Shown: in pieces, positions 42,901 to 52,536 of the stretch
Layout: every line of letters starts with the position of its first letter
How positions within the stretch are numbered: position 1 is the stretch's first letter
Origin: Saccharomycopsis phalli
Lineage: Eukaryota; Ascomycota; Saccharomycetes; Ascoideales; Saccharomycopsidaceae
Length of the DNA: 64,000 bases
Assembly: GCA_020342235.1 (NCBI GenBank)
Contig: CP073217.1
Span: forward strand, 186,001-250,000
Reading direction: 5' to 3'
Notes under the pieces: model-generated
Databases searched by the model: none
Told to the model about the DNA's origin: nothing
What the model saw: the letters and a program-made list of their open reading frames with translations, nothing else
Translations under genes and position numbers: made by a program

Positions 42901-44858
42901 AAGCGATATCGGGGATCAGATTTGGTAATTAACAGCGGAGATTCGGAATCGAGTAATGACTTCATATCTCTAAAACATAGAATTGTGGTATCGTCAGGAT
43001 CGGAAGAATTAAGTGATGAGGGTATTAATCACGTGGCCACATGTTTAATGGCCGAATCTCATTTACGCAACGACATACCAATAACTTTCACACAAGCAGT
43101 TCGAGGCAATGACAGCAAGAAATGGGAAAAAGCAATTATGGAAGAAATAGAAGCTCATAATCAGAATGGAACTTTTGTTTTAGTTCCTCCTCAAAGACGA
43201 AAGGCAATTTCGTGTCGCTGGGTTTTCTCTATCAAAGATGATGGAAGATATAAGGCAAGGTTAGTTGCGAGGGGATTTACACAAGTGAAAGGGATTGATT
43301 ATACTGAAACATTTGCACCAGTCATAAGATATGAATCAATAAGAATCATGTTATCAATTGCAGGAAACTATGGACTTACTATACATCAGATGGATGTGAA
43401 GACTGCGTTCCTTAATGGAGAATTAAAGGAAGACATTTACATGGAACAACCAGAAGGGTTTGAGGTTAAAGGAAAAGAAGATTATGTTCTTAAACTTGAA
43501 AAGTCGTTATATGGTTTGAAACAAGCACCGCTCGTGTGGAACAACAGGATTAATGATATACTACAAGAGTTGGGCTTTAAGAATAATGCGGCTGAAAATT
43601 GCTTGTATTCAAAGAGAGAGGGCAGCAGTTTTATCATGATTGCACTTTATGTTGATGACATACTTATTGCTGGAAATCAAGTAAGTAATATTCAAAAGGT
43701 TAAAGATCAATTGATGCAACATTTTAAAATGAAAGATTTGGGGGTTGCTACAAAATTTCTTGGAATGAATATTTATCAAGATAGCAAGATTATCAGTTTG
43801 CTGTTGGAGGATTATATTGAAACAATGTTATCAGAATTCCAGATGAGAGATGCAAAACCAGTTGCAATCCCTGCTGCCACAAACCAAGATCTAACAAACT
43901 GTGACAACAACTCAAAACCATGTAATGCTACAGAATACCGATCACTAGTTGGAAAATTGTTGTTTGCGACTAATACTGCCCGTCTTGATATTGGTTATAT
44001 TGTTGGAGTGTTATCCAGATATCTCAAGACTCCAAAAGAAATCCACTGGACAGCAGCAAAGAGAGTGGTGAAATATTTGAAAGGAACAAAGCAGTTGGGA
44101 ATCACATATACGAGAAACAAAGACGCGATGTTAAATGGTTTCTGTGACGCTGACTGGGCGACTGATAAGACAGATAGAAAATCGACGACAGGGTATGTTT
44201 TTAAGTTTGGCAATGGTGCAATTACTTGGAAATCAAGGAAACAATCAACAATTGCATTATCTACTGCTGAGGCAGAATATATGGCTCTTGGAGATGGTGT
44301 TAAGGAAATGTTGTGGTTGAAGCTGGTGTTTAAAGAGCTAGGTATAAAATTGAATGAAGCAGTCATTCATGAAGATAATGCTAGCTGTATTAATATTGCT
44401 AAACATCCAGCGTTACACAATAGAACAAAGCATATTGACATTAGACATCATTTTATTAGAAGTCATATTGCCTCAGGAGAAATGGAACTCAAGCATCTTG
44501 GAACTGAGGAGATGCTAGCAGATATGTTTACTAAGGCTTTGTCTGAGAGACAATTCAAGAAGCTAAGACTTATGTGTGGAATGAGAAGCTTTCAGTTAAG
44601 AGAGGGTGTTGAAGATCGTGTTGAAGATCTGAGAGATTAAGGAGATCGTCCTACTGGTGATCACATAAATTAAGGAGATCGACAGCGATATCATACATTA
44701 AGGAGATCACCGGTAAAGGTATCTGAAGTTAAGGATAACTGAAGGCATCTCAGAGAAAAATATAAATAGGACAGAAAATAGCTAGAATAGTAACAAGAAT
44801 AAGAATATCTACAACAGTAAGATATGGAAGCCATTGAAAGAAACGCTAGCTTACGACA
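39961..44858 (+). mobile_element. Copia-type LTR element, family B, young and nearly whole
   Basis: LTRs at 39961-40212 and 44607-44858 are 252 bp each and appear identical, so insertion was very recent. Flanks TTTCA and TATCA are a target duplication with one difference, placing it inside an A LTR. Gag starts in the LTR (40178). The primer site GGTTATGAG (initiator tRNA-Met anticodon loop) is at 40213-40221. The CFKCGKKGH-type zinc knuckle is near 40880. An aspartic protease (DSGASRHF) is near 41030. Integrase with zinc-binding and catalytic domains spans about 41400-42050. A long acidic, serine-rich spacer spans 42300-43050. Reverse transcriptase (YVDDIL) covers about 43080-43950, RNase H about 44130-44560, and the purine tract AAGAGAGGG 44598-44606. 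Gag and Pol read as one polyprotein, as in copia. It looks whole apart from about one break. Confidence 0.96.
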
Positions 44859-44897
44859 TATCAAAGATGACAGTTAAAGACTTTCCAAATTACAACA
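44859..44897 (+). repeat. Right end of the interrupted A LTR
   Basis: TATCAAAGATGACAG to TTACAACA, the last 39 bp of the A LTR whose left part is at 39848-39955. It includes the gag start codon of family A. Confidence 0.85.
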
Positions 44898-44952
44898 TTA
44901 TTTAGCCGATTTGTGACTTATGCTGTGATAGTGAAAGTCAGAAGAATTTGAT

Positions 44953-45749
44953 TGTTGTATTTTGGAAAGTCTTTCTGTAATTGATAACTTTGATAAAATG
45001 TCGTACATACTACGTGTTGAAAGTGTTGAAGGAGCTAATGCTTGGTGAAATACATCATGCATGATAAATAGGTTTGTACTAAAAGATTACTATTTTTCAG
45101 TACCATGATGTCATTCTGTTAATGGTATATTAACAGTATGAGGCCATAGCATTAGCAATCTAATAAAGTTATCAGGTCATACTAATAGTGAACTGATAAT
45201 AATATGAGGTCATACTGATAATGACCTCATGAGATAAAGATAACTGAAGGCATCTCAGAAAAATATAAATAGGACAGGAAATAGTTAGTATAGTAACAAG
45301 AATAAGAATATCTACAATAGTAAGATATGGAAGTCATTGAGAGAAACGCTAGATTACGACACTACGTATGTGACGAATAATCAAGGTTGTGTTCAGAAAG
45401 TACTCATAACACACAGCTGCAATGCAGGATGAAGGGAAGAACAAGAAGCAATCAACAATTAGTATTTAAGGGACAGGAGGTCCACTGAATCAGGGAGCAA
45501 ATTTTTATATATTATTATACATATATTACGGCTGTAATTCGTGCATTGTGACCGACACAACACTGTTACATAGTGATATTTTTACCAACAAACTAAAGTG
45601 GCCCCGTAAATTCGAGGTGCGTCATAAACTGTTTGTAAAACCTTATTTATCTTATCAGTAAACTACTTACTTTTTGTGAATACATTGCCTCTTATTTATA
45701 ATTTTGTGAATAGCATCCTCGGATAGTTCCGATTTTAATTATAATAACA
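44953..45749 (-). repeat. A LTR containing an E LTR containing a B LTR (three-level nest)
   Basis: The outer minus-strand A LTR occupies 44953-44998 and 45625-45749. It is interrupted by an E LTR at 44999-45624 (flanks TAAAA and TAAAC, one difference). That in turn is interrupted by a solo B LTR at 45015-45361. The order of arrival is therefore A, E, B. Confidence 0.88.
45015..45361 (+). repeat. Solo LTR, family B (347-bp form)
   Basis: TGTTGAAAGTGTTGAAGG to ATTACGACA, with perfect 5-bp duplication CTACG. Same length as the B LTR at 46822-47168. Its upstream half differs completely from the 252-bp LTR of the young B element, while the downstream half with TATAAATAGG and the gag start is shared. 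Confidence 0.93.
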
Positions 45750-45758
45750 CTTCACCAT

Positions 45759-46640
45759 TGAATTCAGCTGTCGCTGCCTCATCTCGTAGAGATTCTTTCC
45801 CAATACCCAGAACTGTATATATGCAAACTTCCAGCATCTCATTGAGTGCTGATAAACTGTCATTAATGAATATCAGCATGCATGATAGCATGATCCACAA
45901 TATTATTGGCAACATTTGTGTTGTCAATCAGCACACGCATTGGCACCTGTATCCTTGACTGGTTTATCAATTACAACAGACAGTTATGTTCGCTTACTTC
46001 GATTTGTGAGCAAGTGAAGGATCACTTTTATAATTGGAACAGCAGCAATAACACAAATGATAGGCCCTGTAAATTATTCTTGTGCCATAGACACGACAAA
46101 ATAACAGTAACTACCTTCATCGAACCAAACATGTGCTGGCATGACAGTTTGTTGTTCTGGATCAAATCTGTTTAAGGAGGTCATCCTGAACAGGGATCTA
46201 TCTCATAAGTTAAGGATAATTGAAGGCACCTCAGAAAAGCATATAAATAGGGCAGGAAATAGCTAGAATGGTAACAATAAGAATATCTACATTAGTAAGA
46301 TATGGAAGCCATTGAGAGAAACGCCAGATTACGACACCTTGATTATGCACAACGACAAAATGACCTATACTCCTTTTGAAACGATTCATATCCTATCATT
46401 ACACTCTTAATTCCTGTTGCCACAAATTCGCCAGCACATTTATACTACTGGGAACATTGGCGTACGACCCCTACTATGAAGATACATTGGGTATCGGTAT
46501 GTAACTTCGTGGTATGCAAGCCATATTTGATTCCGAGCATTATCACTTTTCTTACGCACCTTTTTGTTCCATTCATGTTTATAATGACCTTTCTGGCTAC
46601 ATCTATGACAATGAAACAACACTGTCTTTTGGGATGTTTC
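45759..46640. mobile_element. Scrambled family-B fragments
   Basis: Minus-strand pol-like remains (about 46055-46160), a partial plus-strand B LTR (about 46175-46336, ending GAAACGCCAGATTACGACA) and minus-strand gag zinc-knuckle-like remains (about 46440-46640) lie side by side in conflicting orientations. Old and heavily broken. Confidence 0.7.
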
Positions 46641-46821
46641 TTATCCTAGAAAGACAAATGGATAATTGAGAGCTTGATAATTTTCATTTATCATACCATT
46701 GAATTATAAGAAATTAACATTAAGCGGAGTCGTTTCCCGATGCTGATATTGAGTGACTATGCTGTTAATATTCAATTCAAGGATTCCTTCTTACGGTAAG
46801 ATAAATACTCTAAGAGCACAG

Positions 46822-47168
46822 TGTCGTAATCTAGCGTTTCTCTCAATGGTTTCCATATCTTACTATTGTTGATATTCTTATTCTTGTTACTATACTAACT
46901 ATTTCCTGTCCTATTTATATTTTTCTGAGATGCCTTCAGTTGTCTTTATCTCATGAGGTCATTATCAGTATGACCTCATATTATTATCAGTTCACTATTA
47001 GTATGACCTGATAACTTTATTAGATTGCTAATGCTATGGCCTCATACTGTTAATATACCATTAACAGAATGACATCATGGTACTGAAAAATAGTAATCTT
47101 TTAGTACAAACCTATTTATCATGCATGATGTATTTCAACATGCATTAGCTCCTTCAACACTTTCAACA
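46822..47168 (-). repeat. Solo LTR, family B (347-bp form)
   Basis: TGTCGTAATCTAGCG to CTTTCAACA, with perfect duplication CACAG. Confidence 0.94.
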
Positions 47169-47309
47169 CACAGAGAATCGCTTCTCTCTTAGAGTCATTC
47201 TAGTAATTATGTTATCTTCTTAAAACATGATTGATTGATTCATCGGTGACAGCGCACACAGGGCTGTTTAGCAGTGCAACAAAGCCTTTAAGCGCATGGT
47301 TAAATGTCA

Positions 47310-47845
47310 TATTTTGGGAAGCATAGACGCCGATCTATGATAATGAGCAATATGACTCCGCCACCACACAGTGGACACGTATATGTGAGAGATGTGTTGT
47401 GATAATTAAAATTCGAGACGGCATTAGCTACCGGCATTGGTTAAACGGCATTAGCTAGACGGCATTACAATACGCCGTAGCTAAATGGCATTAGTTAAGC
47501 GGCATTACGACACGCCGTAGCTAATAAGAGGACTATAAATAAGAGGCAATGTGCCCACAATAAGTAAGTAGTTTACCAATAAGATAAATAAGTTAATACA
47601 AACAGTTTATCAAAGATGTCAGCTAAAGAAAGACTTTCCAAATTACAGCAAGATGCAGGTATAAAAGATAGTAGTTTAGACCTGAAGATCTTTAGTTCAA
47701 AATAAAATATAGTATACGTTTGTAAGATAGCCCGGCACTATCAATAATACCTCGTATCTTACTGAGCTCACTACTACTATTACTTATTATTTATTACTAC
47801 TAGTGCAAAGTCCCCATCAGAGAAGAGACAACACTAAGTACGTCA
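47310..47845 (+). repeat. D LTR interrupted by an A solo LTR
   Basis: The D LTR (5' end truncated, ending AAGTACGTCA at 47845) is split by the A LTR at 47395-47650. Confidence 0.85.
47395..47650 (+). repeat. Solo LTR, family A, in a D LTR
   Basis: 256 bp, TGTTGTGATAATT to TTACAGCA, with perfect duplication AGATG. Confidence 0.94.
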
Positions 47846-47877
47846 TATTTCTATACCCAGCCTTGAATAGCATGGAA

Positions 47878-48055
47878 TGTTGTGCCATGATGATTGAAAT
47901 CCAAACTATCCGAGCAATCCGAGGTTGCTATTTAGAAGATTGTAAATATGAGATGAAGTGCTCCACAAACAGTAAATAGTCTACCGATAACATAAATCAG
48001 TAAATACAAACATTCTATCACATATCTTAGTTAAACAAATATTTTCCAAAAACAA
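47878..48055 (+). repeat. Decayed A-type LTR
   Basis: TGTTGTGCCATGATGATTGAAATCC, then ACAGTAAATAGTCTACCGATAACATAAA and TCTATCACATATC follow the A LTR order with many differences. The oldest A copy in the cluster. It ends just before tRNA-Glu. Confidence 0.7.
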
Positions 48056-48075
48056 CTTATTTAACAAAAATAAAA

Positions 48076-48147
48076 CTCCGATACGGGGAATTGAACCCCG
48101 ATCTGCGCTGTGAGAGAGCACCGTGCTAGCCATTACACTATATCGGA
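48076..48147 (-). tRNA. tRNA-Glu (anticodon CTC)
   Basis: 72 nt without intron. Acceptor TCCGATA pairs with TATCGGA, discriminator G. Anticodon arm GTGCT-CTCTCAC-AGCGC gives CTC. T arm GGGGTTCAATTCCCC. Overall very close to yeast tRNA-Glu. Confidence 0.96.
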
Positions 48148-48204
48148 CAACTTTTACTACAGTTTTATTTTAAGTTTGGTAAGGTAAGGGTTACTAATAA
48201 TTAT

Positions 48205-48547
48205 TGTAACGAGATAAGGTCAGGACGCCCTTAGTCACGTGCTCACATGGTTATGAAGGTATGCATCGCGATATCTGGAGGGTATTGGATGAAGTAATTA
48301 GAAGTGGCGCAGCAACTGCTTACGGGAGGTAGCGTTAGTCTATCCACCTTAGGTAGCATTAGTCTACCTGGGTAGCGTCGGGCTACCCTACTTAGGAAAG
48401 AGTATAAATATGAAGGAAATACAATATTGAAGGGAACCAAGATTTTGGAGATCAACTTACAACTTATATTCTGTAGTTAGCGTATCTTGTATTGCTAATT
48501 GGATTGTATAAGTGATATAACGAACCCATCGAACTAATTTCGTTATA
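48205..48547 (+). repeat. Solo LTR, family H
   Basis: 343 bp, TGTAACGAGATAAGG to TTTCGTTATA, with perfect duplication ATTAT. It starts 57 bp upstream of tRNA-Glu. Confidence 0.93.
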
Positions 48548-48837
48548 ATTATATAACAGAATTTATTCAACGCTTCTGCTATAACACTTATATCGAGTTA
48601 ATCCATAAGATAATAAGAGTAACTACAAATATAAGTTGTAAATAGTTCTAAAGTGAACTCAAGATATCCCATTACTAGCAACTTAAACAGCTATTTATAC
48701 TTTTCCTAAGAATGGATTTGTACTTGTGTAATATGTGGGACACTCCGAACACAATCACAATAGTACTAAGGAACACAATCACAACATTATCACAGGGTAC
48801 AATCACGTGAAGAGTAGTCTTGACCTTTTCTCGTTAC
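48548..48837 (-). repeat. H-related LTR remains
   Basis: Ends TTCTCGTTACA at 48837 (TGTAACGAGAA in sense), with a CACGTG-type motif nearby. The left boundary is unclear. Confidence 0.5.
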
Positions 48838-48844
48838 AAATTAC

Positions 48845-49211
48845 TATAATGAAATTAGTTCGATGGGTTCGCTATAACACTTATACAATCCAATTAGCAA
48901 TACAAGATACGCTAACTACAGAATATAAGTTGAAAGTTAATCTCCAAAACCTTCGTCCTCTCAATATTGTATTTCCTTCATATTTATACTCTTTCCTAAG
49001 CAGGGTAGCCCGATGCTACCCAGGTAGACTAATGCCACCTAAGGTAGATAGACTAACGCCACCTAAGGTAGATAGACTAACGCTACCTCCCGTAAAGCAG
49101 TTGCTGCGCCACTTCTAATCACTTCATCTAATACCCTCCAGATATCGCGATGCATACCTTCATAACCATGTGAGCACGTGACTAAGGGCGTCCTGACCTT
49201 ATCTCGTTACA
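48845..49211 (-). repeat. LTR, family H, with internal duplications
   Basis: Inverted copy of the H LTR (right end CTTATCTCGTTACA). It is about 24 bp longer than the 343-bp copies because a CCACCTAAGGTAGATAGACTAACG unit is duplicated near 49037-49085. No target duplication found. Confidence 0.85.
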
Positions 49212-49269
49212 GCCTAATAATTACCTCCTTATATTATTACTGTTATAATGTGATTCCAAGGAAAGCAAG

Positions 49270-49307
49270 TGACGTACTTAGTGTGGTCTCTTCTCTGATG
49301 GGGACTT
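49270..49307 (-). repeat. D LTR end fragment
   Basis: TGACGTACTTAGTGTGGTCTC and GATGGGGACTTTG match the 3' end of D LTRs (reverse strand). Cut off by the A element that follows. Confidence 0.8.
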
Positions 49308-50465
49308 TGTTGCGATGATTAAAATCCGAGGCTGCATAGACAAGTTCGCACAGACAAGTTTACCTAAACGAGTTTGCTTAAACGGCATTAGTTAAACGGC
49401 ATTACGACACGCGGCAGAGGACTATAAATAAGAGGCAATGTGCCCACAATAAGTAAGTAGTTTACCTATAAGATTAGTAGGTTAATACAAACAGTTTATC
49501 AAAGATGTCAGTTAAAGAAAGACTTTCCAAATTACAACTAGTTATAAAGCATCCTTCTAGCGCCCTGCACTTCCCCTCTGATCTGATCTTGACTGGTCCG
49601 GAATCTTATGCTATTTGGATAAGGGAACTCGACGACTTTCTTTACAGCTTTGGAGTCGGTCTACTTCAATACGTTGAAAGTGGGACACGGGGAATAAACC
49701 TGGACGACCACTCAGCCATTTCTCCTGCTTTCTTAGTTGAACAATTGGACAAAAGTTTTGGTATTATTCTCGAGGCTAGCATTAGCCCGTATATTCGCCA
49801 AGATATCTGCACCTTATTCGCGCATCTGACTTCTAGAGATCAATTTTTGTACCTCAAGAAGAAGTATGGTACTCTTCCACTCTCAGTTGTTTTTACTAGT
49901 GCCGGAATTCTGAAAGAAGCTACTATGCCCACTGGTTTTGCTGATATCAGGGCGATGCTCCAATCGAAAAATCTATTCGTTAGACAGCAATTGACCAAGG
50001 ATGCGATCATTGCATTATGGACTTTGGATAACATGATGCAACTTGGCGTTCCATATCTGATTATCTCGAGTATTATTAATAAGCTTGAGGACAGAGGGAT
50101 TACCTCTGAAACTCTTCTGTACTCGGTCTTGCATGAGGCAACCGCGTCACATGAATATGTCCGTCTGGAATAGTCTAGCATTCTGGGGTCAAGATTCTCT
50201 TTTGCAGACAAACATCTCTAAAGCTCGTCGCAAAGGTAAAAAGGACAGGAAAAGAGCTGTTGTGCTATGATGATTAAAATAGACAAAGCAACTTAGGTGA
50301 CGACGAAGACAATGGCATGGGTTGCTTGAAGGTTGCCATGCTGAAGATTATAAAAAAGAGATAGAGTGCCCACAAAAAGTAAGTAGTTTACCGATAAGAT
50401 TAGTAGGTTAATACAAACAGTTTATCAAAGATGTCAGTAAAAGGAAGACTTTCCAGATTACAACA
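49308..50465 (+). mobile_element. Shortened copia-type element, family A variant, gag only
   Basis: LTR 49308-49540, then Gag (MSVKERLSKLQ, first codons in the LTR; about 220 residues homologous to the A Gag) to about 50257, then a second LTR 50258-50465. No protease, integrase or reverse transcriptase region is present. The two LTRs differ strongly in their variable zones, so they may come from different insertions. Broken; older than the 35802 and 61800 copies. Confidence 0.8.
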
Positions 50466-50893
50466 TCTTTGATAAACTGTTTGTATTAACCTACTAATCT
50501 TATCGGTAAACTACTTACTTATTGTGGGCACTTCACCTCTTATTTATAATCTTCTGAATAGCAATCTCGTCTAGGGATGTTGTGATGATTAAAATTCGAG
50601 ACGGCATTAGCTACCGGCATTGGTTAAACGGCATTAGCTAAACGGCATTACAATACGCCGTAGCTAAATGGCATTAGTTAAGCGGCATTACGACACGCCG
50701 TAGCTAATAAGAGGACTATAAATAAGAGGCAATGTGCCCACAATAAGTAAGTAGTTTACCAATAAGATAAATAAGTTAATACAAGCAGTTTATCAAAGAT
50801 GTCAGCTAAAGAAAGACTTTCCAAATTACAACAAGGGAAACTTGTCTCATGTCAACTCGTCTATGCAAACGTTGTCTTGTAATTATCATAACA
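50466..50893 (-). repeat. Partial A LTR (minus) split by a solo A LTR
   Basis: It begins TCTTTGATAAACTG directly after the ACAACA end of the plus-strand LTR at 50465, and ends AATTATCATAACA. The A solo LTR at 50578-50833 has inserted into it. Together with the left LTR it forms the same inverted junction as at 35801/35802. Confidence 0.85.
50578..50833 (+). repeat. Solo LTR, family A, in an A LTR
   Basis: 256 bp, TGTTGTGATGATT to TTACAACA, with perfect duplication AGGGA. Confidence 0.95.
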
Positions 50894-50951
50894 CAACAAT
50901 TCCAAATGGTAAGAGATGATGTGTCGGGTCATATGGATACAACATCTATGC

Positions 50952-51303
50952 TGTTGTAATTTGGAAAGTCTTTCTTTAGCTGACATCTTTGATAAACTGT
51001 TTGTATTAACTTATTTATCTTATTGGTAAACTACTTACTTATTGTGGGCACATTGCCTCTTATTTATAGTCCTCTTATAAGCTACGGCGTGTCGTAATGC
51101 CGCTTAACTAATGCCATTTAGCTACGGCGTATTGTAATGCCGTTTAGCTAATGCCGTTTAGCTAATGCCATTTAGCTACGGCCTATTGTAATGCCGTTTA
51201 GCTAATGCCATTTAGCTAATGCCGTTTAGCTAATGCCGTTTAACCAATGCCGATAGCTAATGCCGTTTAGCTAATGCCGTCTCGGATTTTAATCATCACA
51301 ACA
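50952..51303 (-). repeat. Solo LTR, family A (longest variant)
   Basis: 352 bp, TGTTGTAATTTGG to ATCACAACA. The extra length is due to additional 14-bp units (GCTAATGCCGTTTA-type). No target duplication recognised (TATGC left, GGGAC right). Confidence 0.9.
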
Positions 51304-51332
51304 GGGACTTACCATTCTTAGAGGAGGGATAA

Positions 51333-51988
51333 TGTTATAATTAAATGTCAAGGCTGACGTCATACTTCGTATGATACAAGAATATGGTCACGTGATAAGT
51401 GGAACGAGCAGCATGGGAAGCATGGACGCCGATCTATGATGATGTGCAGTATGACTCCGCCACAACAAAGGGGACACGTATATGTGAGAGATGCAGGTAT
51501 AAAAGATACTAGTTTAGACCTGAAGATCTTTAGTTCAAAATAAATATAGTATACGTTTGTAAGATAGCTCGGCACTATCAATAATACCTCGTATCTCTTA
51601 CTGAGCTCACTACTACTATTGATTATTATTTATTTATTACTACCAGTGCAAAGTCCCCATCAGAGAAAAGACCACACTAGGTACGTCAAAGGCGCCGTTG
51701 GATAATAATTATTAACATCGGCGTGCAGAGAAGTCCGACCTGGTGCATAATTATTATTTAAGACGACCATTGTTGTTAAATAATAAGGAGGGTTCCTCAC
51801 CCTCGTTATGAGACTAATTATTTAGTATTTATAGGACGTGTTCATTCTAGGAATAGGCATTCTAAAGAGAAAGAGAATCATAGTTTATATTGTGGCTTAG
51901 AAGGACTGAAACAATAATCAGTCGAGCAAGTACAACAAGTTATAGATTAAACCTGGGAACTCAATAGCCTAATTCGAGAATTATAACT
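51333..51988 (+). repeat. Gypsy-type solo LTR (family G) split by a D LTR, upstream of tRNA-Phe
   Basis: Starts TGTTATAATTAAATGTC and ends GAGAATTATAAC. The D solo LTR at 51355-51688 interrupts it near its start. It matches the LTR of the gypsy remnant at 38355-39019. It ends about 12 bp before tRNA-Phe, as expected for Ty3-like elements. Confidence 0.88.
51355..51688 (+). repeat. Solo LTR, family D
   Basis: 334 bp, TGACGTCATACTTCG to AGGTACGTCA, with perfect duplication AAGGC. Contains CACGTG-like and TATAAAAG motifs, the latter a likely LTR promoter. Confidence 0.95.
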
Positions 51989-52000
51989 CATTCGTAGTTG

Positions 52001-52082
52001 GCGGATTTAGCTCAGTTGGGAGAGCGTCAGACTGAAGTTAAAAGACATCTGAAGGTCCTGTGTTCAATCCACAGAATTCGCA
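52001..52082 (+). tRNA. tRNA-Phe (anticodon GAA) with intron
   Basis: 82 nt. Acceptor GCGGATT pairs with AATTCGC, discriminator A. The sequence is nearly that of yeast tRNA-Phe. Anticodon GAA in CAGACTGAAG, followed after the next base by an intron of about 9-10 bp (TTAAAAGAC) before the 3' anticodon strand ATCTG. T arm CTGTGTTCAATCCACAG. TTTTT follows directly. Confidence 0.97.
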
Positions 52083-52145
52083 TTTTTGCTTGAAAATGTA
52101 TTAGTAAAAATATTATTTTTAGGAAGTCTGTTTTAATGGACATAT

Positions 52146-52480
52146 TGACGTACATTAGTGAAATGTACTTATCCTATCAGAGTTCTTGGTCTCGTAACCA
52201 CGATTATTGATGATGTGGTTACAACCGGATGGAGCAGTATTACCCTACCCATAATACCTTATAAAAGGGATTTACTGCCTCCAAGTTATTGAGTTCAGAA
52301 TTTTATATACAGAATGTATATTACGGTATCGATTGGAACAATGTATAATTGTTATAGTAGCTACTGATAGTTCTGTGCTCCGAACCTACAATATTATTTA
52401 TTTAATATTGTGGGCCGTATTTACGTATTAAGTTTTTCCTTATGATTGATTACAGTCTAAGGTTTTTTGTTAGTACATCA
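52146..52480 (+). repeat. Solo LTR, family J
   Basis: 335 bp, TGACGTACATTAG to TTAGTACATCA, with perfect duplication CATAT. Inverse orientation of the J LTR at 29725. Confidence 0.94.
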
Positions 52481-52536
52481 CATATGTGTGAGAAAATATG
52501 TCGTAGTTAATAGTATAGTCTGAATTAGTCATAGTT

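Noticed and set aside
48735-49118. Plus-strand frame of 127 codons over H LTR sequence
   Set aside because: Spans an LTR boundary and an internal LTR duplication; no protein similarity.
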